In this document: positions 1-6,335 of the stretch, one piece after another
How positions within the stretch are numbered: the first letter of the stretch is position 1
How the letters are laid out: every line of letters begins with the position of its first letter
Notes under the pieces: generated by a model
The model's input: the letters and a program-made list of their open reading frames with translations, nothing else
Told to the model about the DNA's origin: nothing
Database searches by the model: none
Program-made: the position numbers and the translations under genes
NCBI GenBank assembly: GCA_959606705.1
Contig: CAUHLX010000033.1
Coordinates: 1-14,027, forward strand
Reading direction: 5' to 3'
Source of the DNA: an uncultured Bacillota bacterium
GTDB lineage: Bacteria > Bacillota > Clostridia > Peptostreptococcales > Anaerovoracaceae
DNA length: 14,027 nt

Positions 1-1
1 G

Positions 2-457
2 CGGGAAGGAAAGACCGAAGGACTGGGACCGGACGCGCTGGCCGCCACGGTCAAGCCGCCGCCGGAATAGGCCCCGCTGCCTTATTTGGGAGAGTTTTAT
101 GGCTGCGGGGAATGGACGGTGCGAGCGATCTACACGGCTTATTTGGGATGGTTCGACGGAAATCCCACCCACCTCCATCCTCTTTCGCCGGGAAAGCGTT
201 CCGAAAAGACGATGGCTTTAATGGGAGGGGCCGGGAACGTACGAGGGGCCGCGGAGAGCGCCTTGCGGGAAGGGGAGCTTCAGTGGTGTCTGGAGCTTTG
301 CGATTTGCTTCTGGAAACAGACCGCGGGGACAGAGAGGCTCTGCTGTTAAAGGCGGAGGCCTTGACCCGGCTTGCGGAATTTGAGACCAGTGCCAACGGG
401 CGGCACTATTATCTTTCGTATGCCAAGGAGCTTCGTCTGACCGCCGCAAAAAAATAA
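2..457 (+). pseudogene. Alkyl-sulfatase-like metallo-beta-lactamase-fold hydrolase, C-terminal part, interrupted by in-frame TAG
   Basis: One reading frame runs from the window edge to TAA at 455-457, broken only by TAG at 68-70. The part after TAG reads like the alkyl sulfatase dimerization domain: EFYGCGEWTVRAIY, then YLGWFDGNPTHLHPLSP, then a helical stretch ending in TSANGRHYYLSYAKELRL. The 22 codons before TAG end in ATVKPPPE, which matches the segment that normally leads into PYLGEFYG in this family. By the family pattern I remember, the TAG stands where Leu is usual, so TTG to TAG is the simplest cause. The downstream part could only start at TTG 86, which has no ribosome binding site. 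The catalytic metal-binding domain lies upstream, outside the window. There is no SCP2-like C-terminal domain, so this is the short form. Family members hydrolyse alkyl sulfates or similar esters. A sequencing error or UAG readthrough are alternatives. Confidence 0.72.
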
Positions 458-465
458 AAAACTGC

Positions 466-494
466 TTGACCAGCTTAAGAGCTTGTGATATTAT
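466..494 (+). promoter_or_regulatory. Sigma-A-type promoter of the pyr operon
   Basis: The -35 box is TTGACC at 466-471 and the -10 box is TATTAT at 489-494, with a 17-bp spacer. Transcription should start near 499-501, where the sequence is AATTGAG. It begins 8 bp after the stop codon of the broken hydrolase gene and leaves a leader of about 210 nt before pyrB. Confidence 0.75.
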
Positions 495-531
495 TTTCAA
501 TTGAGAAAAGAAAGAAAAGCGAGGTTCTGGC

Positions 532-654
532 ATGGCTCTTCAGAGAAAAAATCGGAAAGAAAAAAAGCTCTTTCACAACAGATTTTTCGCGGATGGCATC
601 AATGCCCGCCCCGTTGCTCCTTCGTTTTTCGGTTCATATTATCGTATGGCATAG
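532..654 (+). CDS. Putative 40-residue leader peptide of the pyr operon (PyrL-like attenuation peptide)
   Basis: ATG at 532 has a weak ribosome binding site, AGCGAGG (518-524), 7 nt upstream. The frame runs 40 codons to TAG at 652-654. The peptide starts MALQRKNRKEKK, is basic and has no recognisable domain; codons 28-39 are U-rich (PSFFGSYYRM). The stop codon overlaps the first two bases of the terminator stem at 653-673, so a ribosome reaching it would cover the 5' arm and block hairpin formation. Known biology: in the E. coli pyrBI operon, RNA polymerase pauses in a U-rich leader when UTP is low, a ribosome translating a 44-residue peptide catches up, and the terminator cannot form. The layout here is the same, but there is no evident sequence homology. 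That it is translated is inferred. Confidence 0.55.
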   Translation: MALQRKNRKEKKLFHNRFFADGINARPVAPSFFGSYYRMA

Positions 655-681
655 CCTTCCGTTTCGGAAGGCTTTTTGTTT
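653..681 (+). terminator. Intrinsic terminator (attenuator) in the pyrB leader
   Basis: A perfect 8-bp stem, AGCCTTCC (653-660) with GGAAGGCT (666-673), closes a GTTTC loop and is followed by TTTTGTTT. It lies 28 nt before pyrB and after the pyr promoter, so it must be bypassed for the operon to be expressed. It is therefore an attenuator and not the end of the upstream gene. I see no PyrR-binding loop or competing antiterminator that pairs well with either arm. The overlapping leader reading frame is the likeliest control. Confidence 0.85.
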
Positions 682-709
682 GCTCTTTTGCAAGGAAAGG
701 AGATTCGGT

Positions 710-1651
710 ATGTTAAAGGGAAGATATCTATTGGAACCCATGGACTTTACGGTGGAGGAGCTGGAGGAAATCTTTGCCCTGGCAAAGAAGATCATCGCCG
801 ATCCCGTCAAGTATGCGCACACCTGTGACGGCAAGCTGCTTGCCACGCTGTTTTACGAGCCCAGCACGCGGACCAGATTCAGCTTCGAGGCCGCGATGCT
901 GCGCCTGGGCGGCCAGGTCATCGGATTTTCGGAGCCGAATTCCAGCTCCGTCGCCAAAGGGGAGAGCATTTCGGATACCATCCGCACCGTGGCCTGCTAC
1001 GCGGATATCGCGGTGATGCGGCATCCGAAAGAGGGGGCTCCCCGGGTAGCGGCCTTCGCCACGGACATGCCGGTGATCAACGCCGGTGACGGAGGTCACC
1101 AGCATCCCACCCAGACGCTGACCGACCTGCTGACCATTCAGATGATCAAGGGCGGCTTCAAAAACCTGAGAGTGGGTCTCTGCGGCGACCTGAAATTCGG
1201 CCGGACCGTGCATTCCCTGATCAAAGCCCTGTCCCGCTACGACGGTGTCAGCTTCGTGATGATTTCCCCCGACGAGCTGAAGATTCCCGACTACGTCCGC
1301 AAGGAAGTGCTGGAAAAGAATCACATTCCCTACGAAGAGGTGGGCAAGATGGAGGATGTGATCGGAGATCTGGATATCCTGTATATGACCCGTGTTCAAA
1401 GGGAACGCTTCTTTAATGAGGAAGATTATATCAGATTGAAGGATCGCTACATACTGGACGCGGACAAGATGGCCCTGGCCAACGACAACATGATCGTTCT
1501 GCATCCTCTGCCCCGTGTCAACGAAATCGCGGTGGAAGTGGATAAGGACCCCAGAGCCAAGTATTTCGAGCAGGCTCGCTACGGAATGTTCGTGCGTATG
1601 GCGCTGATGGTAAAGCTTTTGGGATTGGACAGCGAAGAGGAGGACAAATAA
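710..1651 (+). CDS. pyrB: Aspartate carbamoyltransferase catalytic chain
   Basis: Condenses carbamoyl phosphate with aspartate to N-carbamoyl-aspartate, the first committed pyrimidine step, in the cytoplasm. The 313-residue length is typical. The carbamoyl-phosphate loop STRTR is at residues 52-56, the swinging loop with Ser80 and Lys83 (SSSVAKGES) follows, then Arg104, HPTQ at 132-135 and HPLPR at 265-269; all expected active-site motifs are present. ATG 710 was chosen because AAAGGAG (696-702) lies 7 nt upstream and the N-terminus MLKGRYLLEPMDFT fits the family. The frame stays open upstream to 485, but that part is the attenuator leader. pyrI starts directly after the stop codon, so the two chains should be made together as an allosteric holoenzyme. 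Expression is expected to depend on the leader attenuator. Confidence 0.97.
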   Translation: MLKGRYLLEPMDFTVEELEEIFALAKKIIADPVKYAHTCDGKLLATLFYEPSTRTRFSFEAAMLRLGGQVIGFSEPNSSSVAKGESISDTIRTVACYADIAVMRHPKEGAPRVAAFATDMPVINAGDGGHQHPTQTLTDLLTIQMIKGGFKNLRVGLCGDLKFGRTVHSLIKALSRYDGVSFVMISPDELKIPDYVRKEVLEKNHIPYEEVGKMEDVIGDLDILYMTRVQRERFFNEEDYIRLKDRYILDADKMALANDNMIVLHPLPRVNEIAVEVDKDPRAKYFEQARYGMFVRMALMVKLLGLDSEEEDK

Positions 1652-2134
1652 ATGGTAGTCATTAACAGCATACAAAAAGGAATCGTCATCGACCATATCA
1701 CCGTGGGCCTGGGTACGAAAATTTTACAGTACCTGGCGGTGGACACCTCCGCTCACACGGTGGCTTTTATCATGAACGCTTCCAGTAAAAAATATGGAAA
1801 AAAGGATATCATCAAGATCGAAGATGTGACGGATATCGATTTGACGGCTCTGGGATTGATCGATCCCTCCGCCACGGTGAACGTCATCGAGGATCATATC
1901 ATCGTCAAGAAGATCAAGCTGGAAATTCCTCAGAAGGTAGTCAACGTAATCAAGTGCAAGAATCCGCGCTGTGTGACCTCCGTGGAAGCCAACGCTCCTC
2001 ACGTCTTTCATCTGATCGATCCGGAACACAGAGAATATCGCTGTGAATACTGCGACGATATTGTCAGCATGGAAGGAGATTATGAGAATGAGATTATGCA
2101 TCGCGAATGGATGGGTGCTCAACCCGGCAACTAA
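1652..2134 (+). CDS. pyrI: Aspartate carbamoyltransferase regulatory chain
   Basis: Allosteric subunit that binds nucleotides (ATP, CTP, UTP in the E. coli enzyme) and contacts PyrB through a zinc domain. The 160-residue protein has the allosteric domain first (GIVIDHI near residues 10-16, KKDIIKIE near 50-57). The zinc site is Cys102-x4-Cys107-x23-Cys131-x2-Cys134, the same spacing as in E. coli PyrI. ATG follows the pyrB TAA with no gap, and AGGAGG at 1638-1643 inside pyrB is its ribosome binding site. After the zinc site the protein carries a tail of about 26 residues; its last 15 or so codons overlap the start of pyrC and look poorly constrained. The presence of PyrI means feedback control of PyrB at enzyme level in addition to leader control. 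Confidence 0.96.
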   Translation: MVVINSIQKGIVIDHITVGLGTKILQYLAVDTSAHTVAFIMNASSKKYGKKDIIKIEDVTDIDLTALGLIDPSATVNVIEDHIIVKKIKLEIPQKVVNVIKCKNPRCVTSVEANAPHVFHLIDPEHREYRCEYCDDIVSMEGDYENEIMHREWMGAQPGN

Positions 2135-3392
2135 GAAGCAGGAAGCCACCAACCTCTGGATCGAGGACGGAGTGGTGGTCAAGTGGGATGGGGCCGCGCC
2201 GGACGACTCTTGGGAGGTGCTGGACGCCGCGGGGAAATGGGTGGTGCCGGGTCTCATCGACCTGCACGTCCATTTTCGCGACCCCGGGCAGACCTATAAA
2301 GAGGATATCGAAAGCGGAAGCGCGGCGGCGGCGGCAGGCGGATTTACCACCGTCTGCTGCATGCCTAACACCAAGCCTGCGCTGGACAGCTTGGAGACGG
2401 TGAACTACGTGGAAGCGCAGGCGGAAAAAGCCTGCGGCATCAACGTGCTGTCGGTGGCGGCCATTACTAAGGGCCAGGCGAGCGGAGAGCTGGTGGATAT
2501 CGAAGGCTTGGCGGCGGCGGAGACCCGCTGCCGGGTCTTGACGGGTTCCAGGGGAATCTGCGCCCTGTCGGAGGACGGCAAGAGCGTGATGGATTCCGCC
2601 ACCATGAGGGAAGCCATGGAGCGGGCGCAAAGAGTCGGCGTGCCGATTTTTTCCCACACGGAGGATGAGGCACTGGCCGGCGGAGCGATGAACGAGGGGG
2701 AGGCTTCCCGCCGGCTGGGCGTGTCGGGAGTCCCGGCGGAGGCGGAGGAAATCATCGCAATCCGGGATATTCTGCTGTCCAAGACCACGGGCTGTCAGCT
2801 TCATCTTTGTCACATCAGCACGAAGGGCAGCCTGGATCTGATCCGTCTGGGAAAGGCCTGGGGACTGCCTGTTACGGCGGAAACCGCGCCTCATTACTTC
2901 ACGCTGACGGACGGCGAGGTGACCAACGCGAACCGCAAGATGAATCCCCCCCTGCGTACGAAAGAGGACGTGGAGGCGGTAAAAGCCGCGCTGGCGGACG
3001 GGACGCTGGATGTGATCGCCACCGACCACGCGCCGCACAGTGCCGAGGAGAAAGCCCGAGAGCTGGAAAAGGCGCCCTTTGGCGTAGTGGGGCTGGAGAC
3101 CAGCTTCGCGGTGAGCTATACCGCCCTGGTGCGGGGGGGCGTGCTGACTCCCATGCAGCTCATCGAACGAATGAGCACCGCGCCCGCGCGGATTCTGGGC
3201 ATCGATCGAGGAGACATTTCTCCCGGAAAACCGGCGGATGTGGCGGTGATCGATGTGGAACGGGAATACGAAATCGATCCGCAGGGGTTTTTATCCAAAG
3301 GAAGAAACACTCCCTTCGCGGGAAGGAAGGTTGCCGGAAGGGTAGTCTGCACCTTGGCGGAGGGCCGGATCGTGTATCGGGAAGCGCGGTAA
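2088..3392 (+). CDS. pyrC: Dihydroorotase, class I
   Basis: Zinc enzyme that cyclises N-carbamoyl-aspartate to dihydroorotate. From ATG 2088 it has 434 residues, normal for class I enzymes. The metal motif HVHFRDPG is at residues 60-67, with further conserved segments SEDGKSV (Asp163), FSHTEDE, LHLCHIST and ATDHAPH (Asp313 to His317). An Asp in SEDGK, not a carboxylated Lys, fits the class I bacterial type. The start is not fixed: ATG 2088 lies 9 nt after AGGAG (2074-2078), whereas ATG 2082 in the same frame is only 3 nt away, so 2088 is preferred. The gene overlaps the 3' end of pyrI by 47 nt in another frame, and its ribosome binding site lies inside pyrI, which suggests translational coupling. 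Confidence 0.96.
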   Translation: MRLCIANGWVLNPATKKQEATNLWIEDGVVVKWDGAAPDDSWEVLDAAGKWVVPGLIDLHVHFRDPGQTYKEDIESGSAAAAAGGFTTVCCMPNTKPALDSLETVNYVEAQAEKACGINVLSVAAITKGQASGELVDIEGLAAAETRCRVLTGSRGICALSEDGKSVMDSATMREAMERAQRVGVPIFSHTEDEALAGGAMNEGEASRRLGVSGVPAEAEEIIAIRDILLSKTTGCQLHLCHISTKGSLDLIRLGKAWGLPVTAETAPHYFTLTDGEVTNANRKMNPPLRTKEDVEAVKAALADGTLDVIATDHAPHSAEEKARELEKAPFGVVGLETSFAVSYTALVRGGVLTPMQLIERMSTAPARILGIDRGDISPGKPADVAVIDVEREYEIDPQGFLSKGRNTPFAGRKVAGRVVCTLAEGRIVYREAR

Positions 3393-3461
3393 AATTCCAA
3401 CGGTGATCATAGAGACAGAAAAGGAATTCGGACAGAATCGAAGGCCAGCGAGGAGGCAATG

Positions 3462-4388
3462 ATGATAGACAGGCTGATCGACAAGATCAAAGAGATGGAA
3501 AACCCCACGGTGGTAGGGCTGGACCCGGCTTATCCCATGATCCCGCATTATATCAAAAAAGAGATGCTGGACCGGTACGGAAAAACACCTCGAGCCGTGG
3601 CTGAGATGTTTCTGGCGTTCAACAAGGCGATCATCGATCGTGTTTGGGATCTGGTGCCCGCGGTGAAGCCTCAAATCGCCATGTATGAGAAATACGGCTT
3701 TGAGGGGGTAAAGGCTTACCAGGAAACGGCGGCTTACGCCAGAGAGAAGGGATTGATGGTCATCGGCGATATCAAACGGGGAGATATCGCCTCCACCGCG
3801 GCGGCTTATGCCAGCCACATCGGCGGAGTGGACATCGAAGGAGAAGCGTTTGATCTGTGGCAGGAGGACTCGGTGACGGTGAATCCGTATTTAGGAATCG
3901 ATGGAATCGAACCCTTTCTTTCTGTTTGCGGACAGGGATCACGGGGTATCTTTATTTTGGTAAAAACCAGCAATCCCAGCAGCGGGGAGCTTCAGGACCG
4001 TCTGCTGGAGGGAGAGGCGCTGTATTTGAAAGTGGCCGATCTGGTGAGCTCCTGGGGAGAAGCGGCGATGGGAACCCAGGGCTACAGCAAGGTGGGGGCG
4101 GTGGTGGGAGCCACCCATCCCGAGCAGGGCGTAGAGCTGAGAAAGCGGATGCCTCACACGTTTTTCCTGGTTCCGGGATACGGAGCGCAGGGCGGGTCCG
4201 GCAAGGATTTGAAAGGGTTCTTCGATGCCCGGGGGATCGGATGTATCGTCAATTCCTCCAGAGGGATCATCGCGGCTTATCAGAAAGACAGCGAGTTTGC
4301 GGGACCGGAGGAAGTGGGGCCGGAGTTTGCGGAAGCGTCGAGAAAAGCGGTGCTGGCCATGAAAGCGGATCTGCAAAACGCGATGTAA
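3462..4388 (+). CDS. pyrF: Orotidine 5'-phosphate decarboxylase, type 2
   Basis: Decarboxylates OMP to UMP, the last step of the pathway. The 308-residue length and motifs are those of the longer type 2 subfamily, not the roughly 230-residue E. coli type. The N-terminal segment VGLDPAYP and the catalytic Asp-Lys-Asp segment GDIKRGDI (Asp103, Lys105, Asp108) are present. VKTSNPSS, GATHP and a C-terminal VPGYGAQGG phosphate-binding region followed by NSSRGII are also seen. Two ATG codons stand together at 3459 and 3462; the ribosome binding site GAGGAGG ends at 3456, so the second gives the better 5-nt spacing. It follows pyrC after a gap of about 69 nt that holds no promoter or hairpin that I can see, so it belongs to the same operon. 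Confidence 0.95.
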   Translation: MIDRLIDKIKEMENPTVVGLDPAYPMIPHYIKKEMLDRYGKTPRAVAEMFLAFNKAIIDRVWDLVPAVKPQIAMYEKYGFEGVKAYQETAAYAREKGLMVIGDIKRGDIASTAAAYASHIGGVDIEGEAFDLWQEDSVTVNPYLGIDGIEPFLSVCGQGSRGIFILVKTSNPSSGELQDRLLEGEALYLKVADLVSSWGEAAMGTQGYSKVGAVVGATHPEQGVELRKRMPHTFFLVPGYGAQGGSGKDLKGFFDARGIGCIVNSSRGIIAAYQKDSEFAGPEEVGPEFAEASRKAVLAMKADLQNAM

Positions 4389-4419
4389 CAGACAATGAAA
4401 TGAAAAATAGGAGTGCGGT

Positions 4420-5256
4420 ATGGGAGAAAAAGAGATTTTGACCTGCAAGGTCATGGGAAATGAAGAGATTGCGGCGGAGGTTTACCGCCTCACCATCGAA
4501 TCGATGGAAGTGGCACTGGGCTCCGAACCGGGGCAATTTGTCAACGTTTATCTGGATGAAAAGGACAAGCTTCTGCCTCGCCCTATCAGCGTATGCTGGA
4601 CGGACGGAGCGCTGGTGAGTCTGGTGTACGGCGTGGTGGGCGACGGTACGAAAGTCCTTTCGCGGTATTCGGCAGGCGACAAAATTCGGATTTCCACCCC
4701 GTTGGGCAATGGTTATGACTTGTCCTTCGCGGAGGAGGAACCGGCGGGAGACGGGAAAACGGCAGGCCGGGAGAAAACGACGGGGCGGGAGAAAACGGCG
4801 ATCCTGGTGGGCGGAGGGATCGGCGTTCCGCCGCTGATGGAGTTGACCTACGCGCTGACTCAAAAAAACGTAAAGGTGACCGCGGTGATCGGCTTTAAGG
4901 ATGAGCCTTTCCTTCTCAAGCCGCTGATGAAAGCGGGGGCGGATGTGTATCTGGCTACGGACAGCGGTTCCATGGGCTTTCATGGGAACGTGGTGGATTT
5001 GATCCGCCAGGAGGGACTGACCGCGGATGCTTATTTCGCCTGCGGCCCCAGACCGATGCTGAGGGCTTTGACGGAGCATTGCGCTTCCATAGGAAAGGAT
5101 GTGCAGGTTTCCATGGAGGAGCGGATGGGCTGCGGCTACGGGGCTTGTGTGGGCTGTGTGATTTCCGTGGCGGGAGCGGAGGGCACTCCGGTGCGGAAAA
5201 AGGTCTGCAAAGACGGACCTGTCTTCTGGGGAAGCGAGGTGATCTGGAATGAGTAA
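4420..5256 (+). CDS. pyrK: Dihydroorotate dehydrogenase B, electron-transfer subunit
   Basis: FAD and [2Fe-2S] subunit that passes electrons from the PyrD flavin to NAD+. The 278-residue protein has a ferredoxin-reductase-like FAD domain (EPGQFVNVYL, then LLPRPISVC), a nucleotide-binding segment LVGGGIGVPPL and FACGPRPML. Near the C-terminus is the cysteine cluster MGCGYGACVGC followed by a fourth Cys in KKVCKDGP. All four iron-sulfur ligands are present. ATG 4420 has AGGAG (4409-4413) 6 nt upstream. A lysine/threonine-rich repeat of six residues sits in the linker between the FAD and NAD parts (see the repeat entry). Its last 8 nt overlap the start of pyrD, as expected for two subunits of one complex. 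Confidence 0.96.
   Translation: MGEKEILTCKVMGNEEIAAEVYRLTIESMEVALGSEPGQFVNVYLDEKDKLLPRPISVCWTDGALVSLVYGVVGDGTKVLSRYSAGDKIRISTPLGNGYDLSFAEEEPAGDGKTAGREKTTGREKTAILVGGGIGVPPLMELTYALTQKNVKVTAVIGFKDEPFLLKPLMKAGADVYLATDSGSMGFHGNVVDLIRQEGLTADAYFACGPRPMLRALTEHCASIGKDVQVSMEERMGCGYGACVGCVISVAGAEGTPVRKKVCKDGPVFWGSEVIWNE
4756..4800 (+). repeat. 18-bp tandem repeat inside pyrK
   Basis: Two and a half copies of an 18-nt unit lie in frame: 4756-4773, 4774-4791 and a half copy at 4792-4800. They encode KTAGRE, KTTGRE and KTA, just before the NAD-binding segment. The unit length is a multiple of three, so copy number can change without a frameshift. It probably arose by slippage in a surface linker; no function is implied. 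Confidence 0.75.
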
Positions 5257-6193
5257 TTCGCCAAAGGGCGGCCCTGGCCCGGATCTGCGCGTGAACATCG
5301 CGGGGGTGGAGTGGAAGAACCCGGTGGCCACGGCTTCGGGAACCTTTTCCGCCAGAGAGAGCGGCGCTTTTTACGATTTGTCCCGGCTGGGAGCGGTGAC
5401 GACCAAGGGCGTGGCGAATCGACCCTGGGCGGGAAATCCCACGCCTAGGATTGCCGAGACTTACGGCGGGATGCTGAATGCGGTCGGTTTGCAGAACCCG
5501 GGAGTCGAAGCCTTTCTGGAAGAGGAGCTTCCTTATCTGAGACAGTTTGACACGCGGGTCATCGTCAACGTGGCGGGACACAGTGTGGAGGAATACCGCG
5601 AGACGGCGGAACGCCTTTCTCAGGCGGAAGGAGTCGACCTTCTGGAGTTAAATATCTCCTGTCCCAACGTGAAGGAGGGCGGGATCGGCTTCGGAACGGA
5701 CCCGGCCATGGCGGCCAAGGTCACGCGAGAAGTGAAGCGGGTGGCCAAGCAGCCTCTCATGGTCAAGCTGACGCCCAACGTGACGGAGATCGGGGAGATT
5801 GCCAAAGCGGTGGAAGCGGAGGGGGCGGACGCCATTTCTCTGATCAACACCCTTCTGGGCATGAGGATCGATATTCGCAAGAGACAGCCGGTGCTGGCCA
5901 ATATCACCGGGGGACTGTCGGGACCGGCGGTGAAGCCGGTGGCGGTGCGCATGGTATACCAGGTGCGCCAGGCGGTGAGGCTTCCCATCGTGGGGTTGGG
6001 GGGCATCTCCACCGGAGAAGACGCGGTGGAATTTCTCATGGCGGGGGCGGACGCGGTGGAAGTGGGGACCGCGGCTCTGGTCAATCCCACGGCGCCCATC
6101 GAGGTGCTGGAAGGAATTCGCTCCTTTATGGAGGACAACGGCTATGACAGAATCTCTCAGCTTCAAGAGGCTTTTTGGGAACGAATGAAGTAA
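5249..6193 (+). CDS. pyrD: Dihydroorotate dehydrogenase B, catalytic subunit (class 1B)
   Basis: FMN enzyme that oxidises dihydroorotate to orotate and works with PyrK using NAD+. The 314-residue length fits class 1B. Motifs seen are VATASGTFS at the start of the barrel, NAVGLQNPG, the active-site loop NISCPNVKEGG with the catalytic base Cys138 (class 1 enzymes use Cys, class 2 use Ser), VKLTPNV, and the FMN phosphate loops GGIST and GADAVEVGTA. The ATG lies inside the pyrK 3' end (8-nt overlap) behind GAGGTGAT at 5236-5243, a very good anti-Shine-Dalgarno match. It is the last gene of the main operon and is followed after 22 nt by a strong terminator. Confidence 0.97.
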   Translation: MSNSPKGGPGPDLRVNIAGVEWKNPVATASGTFSARESGAFYDLSRLGAVTTKGVANRPWAGNPTPRIAETYGGMLNAVGLQNPGVEAFLEEELPYLRQFDTRVIVNVAGHSVEEYRETAERLSQAEGVDLLELNISCPNVKEGGIGFGTDPAMAAKVTREVKRVAKQPLMVKLTPNVTEIGEIAKAVEAEGADAISLINTLLGMRIDIRKRQPVLANITGGLSGPAVKPVAVRMVYQVRQAVRLPIVGLGGISTGEDAVEFLMAGADAVEVGTAALVNPTAPIEVLEGIRSFMEDNGYDRISQLQEAFWERMK

Positions 6194-6215
6194 AAACGAG
6201 ACAAGGTGACTGCGG

Positions 6216-6251
6216 CGGAATGGAAAACTTTTTCCATTCCGTTGTTTTCTT
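6216..6251 (+). terminator. Intrinsic terminator after pyrD
   Basis: An 11-12 bp stem, CGGAATGGAAA (6216-6226) with TTTCCATTCCG (6231-6241), closes a very short loop and is followed by TTGTTTTCTT. It should end most transcripts of pyrB-pyrD and so separates them from the c-di-GMP gene and pyrE. Confidence 0.88.
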
Positions 6252-6268
6252 ACGTAAGAGACAATTGT
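6249..6268. promoter_or_regulatory. Two adjacent palindromes, candidate operator
   Basis: CTTACGTAAG (6249-6258) is a perfect 10-bp palindrome and ACAATTGT (6261-6268) a perfect 8-bp palindrome two bases further on. The second overlaps the -35 box of the promoter that follows, a position suited to repressor binding. No known operator is recognised, and the first palindrome overlaps the tail of the terminator. Confidence 0.3.
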
Positions 6269-6293
6269 ATTTTTTCCGTTTTCTTGATATGAT
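6265..6293 (+). promoter_or_regulatory. Sigma-A-type promoter for the c-di-GMP gene and pyrE
   Basis: The -35 box is TTGTAT (6265-6270) and the -10 box is TATGAT (6288-6293), with a 17-bp spacer and an extended -10 TG at 6285-6286. It lies directly after the pyrD terminator and about 42 nt before the start codon at 6336. No other promoter is visible before pyrE, so it probably drives pyrE too. Confidence 0.65.
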
Positions 6294-6335
6294 TAACGAA
6301 TAATAGCAAGAAATGCCCAGAAAAGAGACGTGAAT

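Noticed and set aside
499..503. UTP-sensitive reiterative transcription at the pyr start site (AATTG resembles the AATTTG of E. coli pyrBI)
   Set aside because: Only two T residues are present and the exact start is unknown, so stuttering is not supported.
595..606. Small hairpin GGCA-TCAA-TGCC before the U-rich stretch as a polymerase pause hairpin
   Set aside because: A 4-bp stem is common by chance. It sits in the right place for a pause signal but is too weak to call as a feature.
499..652. PyrR-binding anti-antiterminator in the pyrB leader
   Set aside because: I looked for the conserved binding-loop pattern (ARUCCNGNGAGGYU-like) and a competing stem and found neither.
485..709. Extension of the pyrB frame upstream to 485, giving a 388-residue protein
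   Set aside because: This stretch is the promoter-proximal leader with the terminator, and ATG 710 has a clear ribosome binding site and the normal family N-terminus.
728..1696. Long minus-strand reading frames opposite pyrB, pyrC, the c-di-GMP gene and the germination gene
   Set aside because: They are antisense shadows in GC-rich genes. The sense strand has clear family motifs, while the antisense products show only His/Arg-rich composition.
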